Positions 62,801 through 64,000 of a stretch of 64,000 bases of DNA are shown piece by piece. The DNA is from Dimorphilus gyrociliatus (lineage: Eukaryota; Annelida; Polychaeta; Dinophilidae), in NCBI GenBank assembly GCA_904063045.1, contig CAJFCJ010000006.1, positions 4,418,408 to 4,482,407 of the forward strand. The letters are read 5' to 3'. Made by a program: the position numbers and the translations under genes. Each line of letters opens with the position of its first letter. Within the stretch, counting starts at the first letter, position 1. A model generated the notes under the pieces. That model made no database searches. It saw nothing but the letters and a program-made list of their open reading frames with translations, and was not told the DNA's origin.

Positions 62801-63327
62801 TTTTCAATTAAAAGAGTAGCTTTTTCATAATTAATCTCTTTCTTTTTAGAATTATGAGTATACTTGAAGGTGGACTTATCCAGAGGTGGAAGAAGAAACA
62901 CTGGCCTGCTGAACATTGTAAGGCAACTGTAAAAATAGCTCATGTAAATGTTATATCCTTCCGAGATTGTATAGGACAATTTGCTCTCTTAGCGGCAGGA
63001 ATAGGAGTGGCTACATTGATTTTAACAGCTGAATATCTTATACTTCACACTCAGAAACGTCGATTTTTAAAGAAGAAGAAGCGAAGAATTTCAGTTGCAT
63101 CCGTATCTAGAAGAGTTGGCAGTGTCCCACCATTTAAAATACCTCAAGCAGATAGACTAGAGGACGAAACACCTACAATGAATAAACTATCTGTAAATGA
63201 ATCAGACTCTGCAGTATATTCAGTTTCATCCACACCAAATTCATCCTGCGAAAATATAGATGTGATAACTGATGAGGCGAATGTTAACAATAGCAGAAAA
63301 CCTAGCGACACACTGAATGGAAGATGA
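59892..63327 (+). CDS. Variant ionotropic glutamate receptor (ionotropic-receptor IR type), nine exons
   Basis: An 834 aa ligand-gated cation channel subunit. Exons: 59892-59961, 60182-60514, 60615-60787, 60842-61015, 61298-61594, 61686-62030, 62086-62463, 62525-62781 and 62850-63327. It has a signal peptide and an N-terminal region of about 325 aa. S1 holds YPPFVKR and LTITHTREDVVDFT, with the agonist-binding Thr and Arg kept. Then come M1 (WLSVYASLILVSL) and a pore loop with CYGCITQQGAV. M3 carries TYTGNLIAFLTT instead of the usual SYTANLAAFLT. S2 contains DTTEGL and an acidic GEKTN at the usual Asp/Glu contact. M4 is FALLAAGIGVATLIL. The basic, Ser-rich tail is about 90 aa. The M3 variant and moderate N-terminus suggest the protostome IR25a/IR93a-type chemosensory group, but a divergent iGluR cannot be excluded. 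Confidence 0.88.
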
Positions 63328-63436
63328 CAAAGACAAATAACCCGGATTAATTATAAATTTATTATATTTCAATTTATTTTCTTGTCGGAAAATAATTTAT
63401 TATTCTTGCTAGGTAATAAAAGAACATTGTATTATT
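63328..63436. other. Convergent 3' interval of the ionotropic receptor and ASCC1
   Basis: About 110 bp of AT-rich sequence between two stop codons on opposite strands. Confidence 0.7.
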
Positions 63437-63876
63437 CTATATTAGGCTTAAACTGTGCACTGTCTCATAATATCCATCACTGTCGGTTGAAAATCGCTTT
63501 GACAACAATATCGAATCAACTTTCAAAGTACCGAACGGATAATCACCAAGTTTCGATAAGATATTACTGCAATTGAACGACTTTCTGGTACTATTAGTAG
63601 ATCGGAATAAGGAATTCATTAGTGTAACGTGCATTTTCACTCGGTCATATTGCTGCTTTATAAAGCGAGTAGAATTTAATCTGAAATATAAGATTCTATA
63701 ATGGTACAATTGAATTTACATCTTAACACTACCTGTCCATTAGAGCTTCAACAACCGCTTTTAATGCGTCACATTCGGTTACTTTAGCGTAAAGAACATC
63801 TACTTCATTCGTATCATCGTTCATTATTTCAAGACCTTCTATACAGGCTTCCATTCCATTTTGATCGGGTTTAGCC
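63437..63876 (-). CDS. ASCC1: ASCC1 homologue, last two exons (5' part beyond the window)
   Basis: The C-terminal part of activating signal cointegrator 1 complex subunit 1. Minus-strand exons 63876-63733 and 63680-63437, joined in phase 2 across a 52 bp intron. An acceptor (TTAATAG) precedes 63876, and the rest of the gene lies to the right. Diagnostic segments are EGLEIMNDD with VDVLYAKV, VKMHVTLMNSLFR, and FGTLKVDSILLSKRFSTDSDGYY, each aligning with the human ASCC1 end. These belong to the 2H/AKAP7-like phosphoesterase domain, with HVTLM as one of its HxT/S-type motifs. The N-terminal KH domain would be off the window. ASCC acts in alkylation repair and in clearing stalled ribosomes. Confidence 0.9.
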
Positions 63877-64000
63877 CTATTAATTATTTATTAAAATAAG
63901 ATAATAATAAAAAAAGAATGAATGAGAAATGATTAATTCAGTATATATGTAAATATAAATAAAAACCGAAGAAAGTTTGCTCTGAATTCATCGAGTACTT

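Overview
The window is nuclear DNA of a compact, AT-rich invertebrate genome. Almost every gene is split by GT-AG introns, many only 50-150 bp long. Intergenic DNA is full of (TA)n microsatellites, and there are no operons or bacterial signals. The gene set is animal: a peptide GPCR, an NR2E nuclear receptor, an OSTM1 homologue, MEX3, CKAP2, a goliath-type RING E3 and an ionotropic-receptor-like glutamate receptor. This fits a protostome, most likely a lophotrochozoan. A miniaturised annelid such as Dimorphilus would suit the intron size and AT content, but that is inference. Exon models were assembled by eye from splice sites, reading-frame phase and recalled family conservation; no alignment was run.

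Layout. 0.5-3.3 kb (-): a three-finger C2H2 protein. 3.8-6.8 kb (+): a CKAP2-type spindle protein, divergent from it. 7.5-8.7 kb (+): a single-exon LRR membrane protein. 8.9-9.6 kb (-): a C4orf33/UPF0462 homologue, divergent from a PA-TM-RING ubiquitin ligase at 9.7-10.9 kb (+). 11.6-12.7 kb (+): HemK2/N6AMT1. 14.5-15.6 kb (-): an FMRFamide-receptor-like GPCR. A gene-poor repeat-rich block of about 7.7 kb follows. 23.4-31.4 kb (+): a long disordered, probably actin-regulatory protein (CRACD-like), with a separate intronless ORF nested in one intron. 33.2 kb (+): an orphan ORF. 36.2-37.0 kb (-): OSTM1. 38.7-40.1 kb (-): eRF1, divergent from Arp1/centractin at 41.0-42.5 kb (+). 42.9-43.3 kb (-): HIGD2A, divergent from NOP16 at 43.5-44.6 kb (+). 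45-46 kb (+): a RING-less MEX3. 47.9-53.4 kb (-): a 17-exon LRP-like receptor. 53.8-55.4 kb (-): an NR2E nuclear receptor. 56.8-58.7 kb (+): eIF4A. 59.9-63.3 kb (+): an ionotropic receptor. 63.4-63.9 kb (-): the 3' end of ASCC1, running off the right edge.

Functional links. Three genes serve translation (eIF4A, eRF1 and HemK2, which methylates the eRF1 GGQ glutamine in known systems); NOP16 acts in ribosome assembly and MEX3 in mRNA control. CKAP2 and Arp1 are cytoskeletal. Several pairs are head-to-head with 150-920 bp between start codons, suggesting shared promoters. I see no CRISPR array, rRNA, recognisable tRNA or intact transposon. The signals that gene annotation does not explain are a recurrent CTCF-like word, NRF1-like palindromes, a repeated CTG interruption in (TA)n tracts, and the nested and orphan ORFs.
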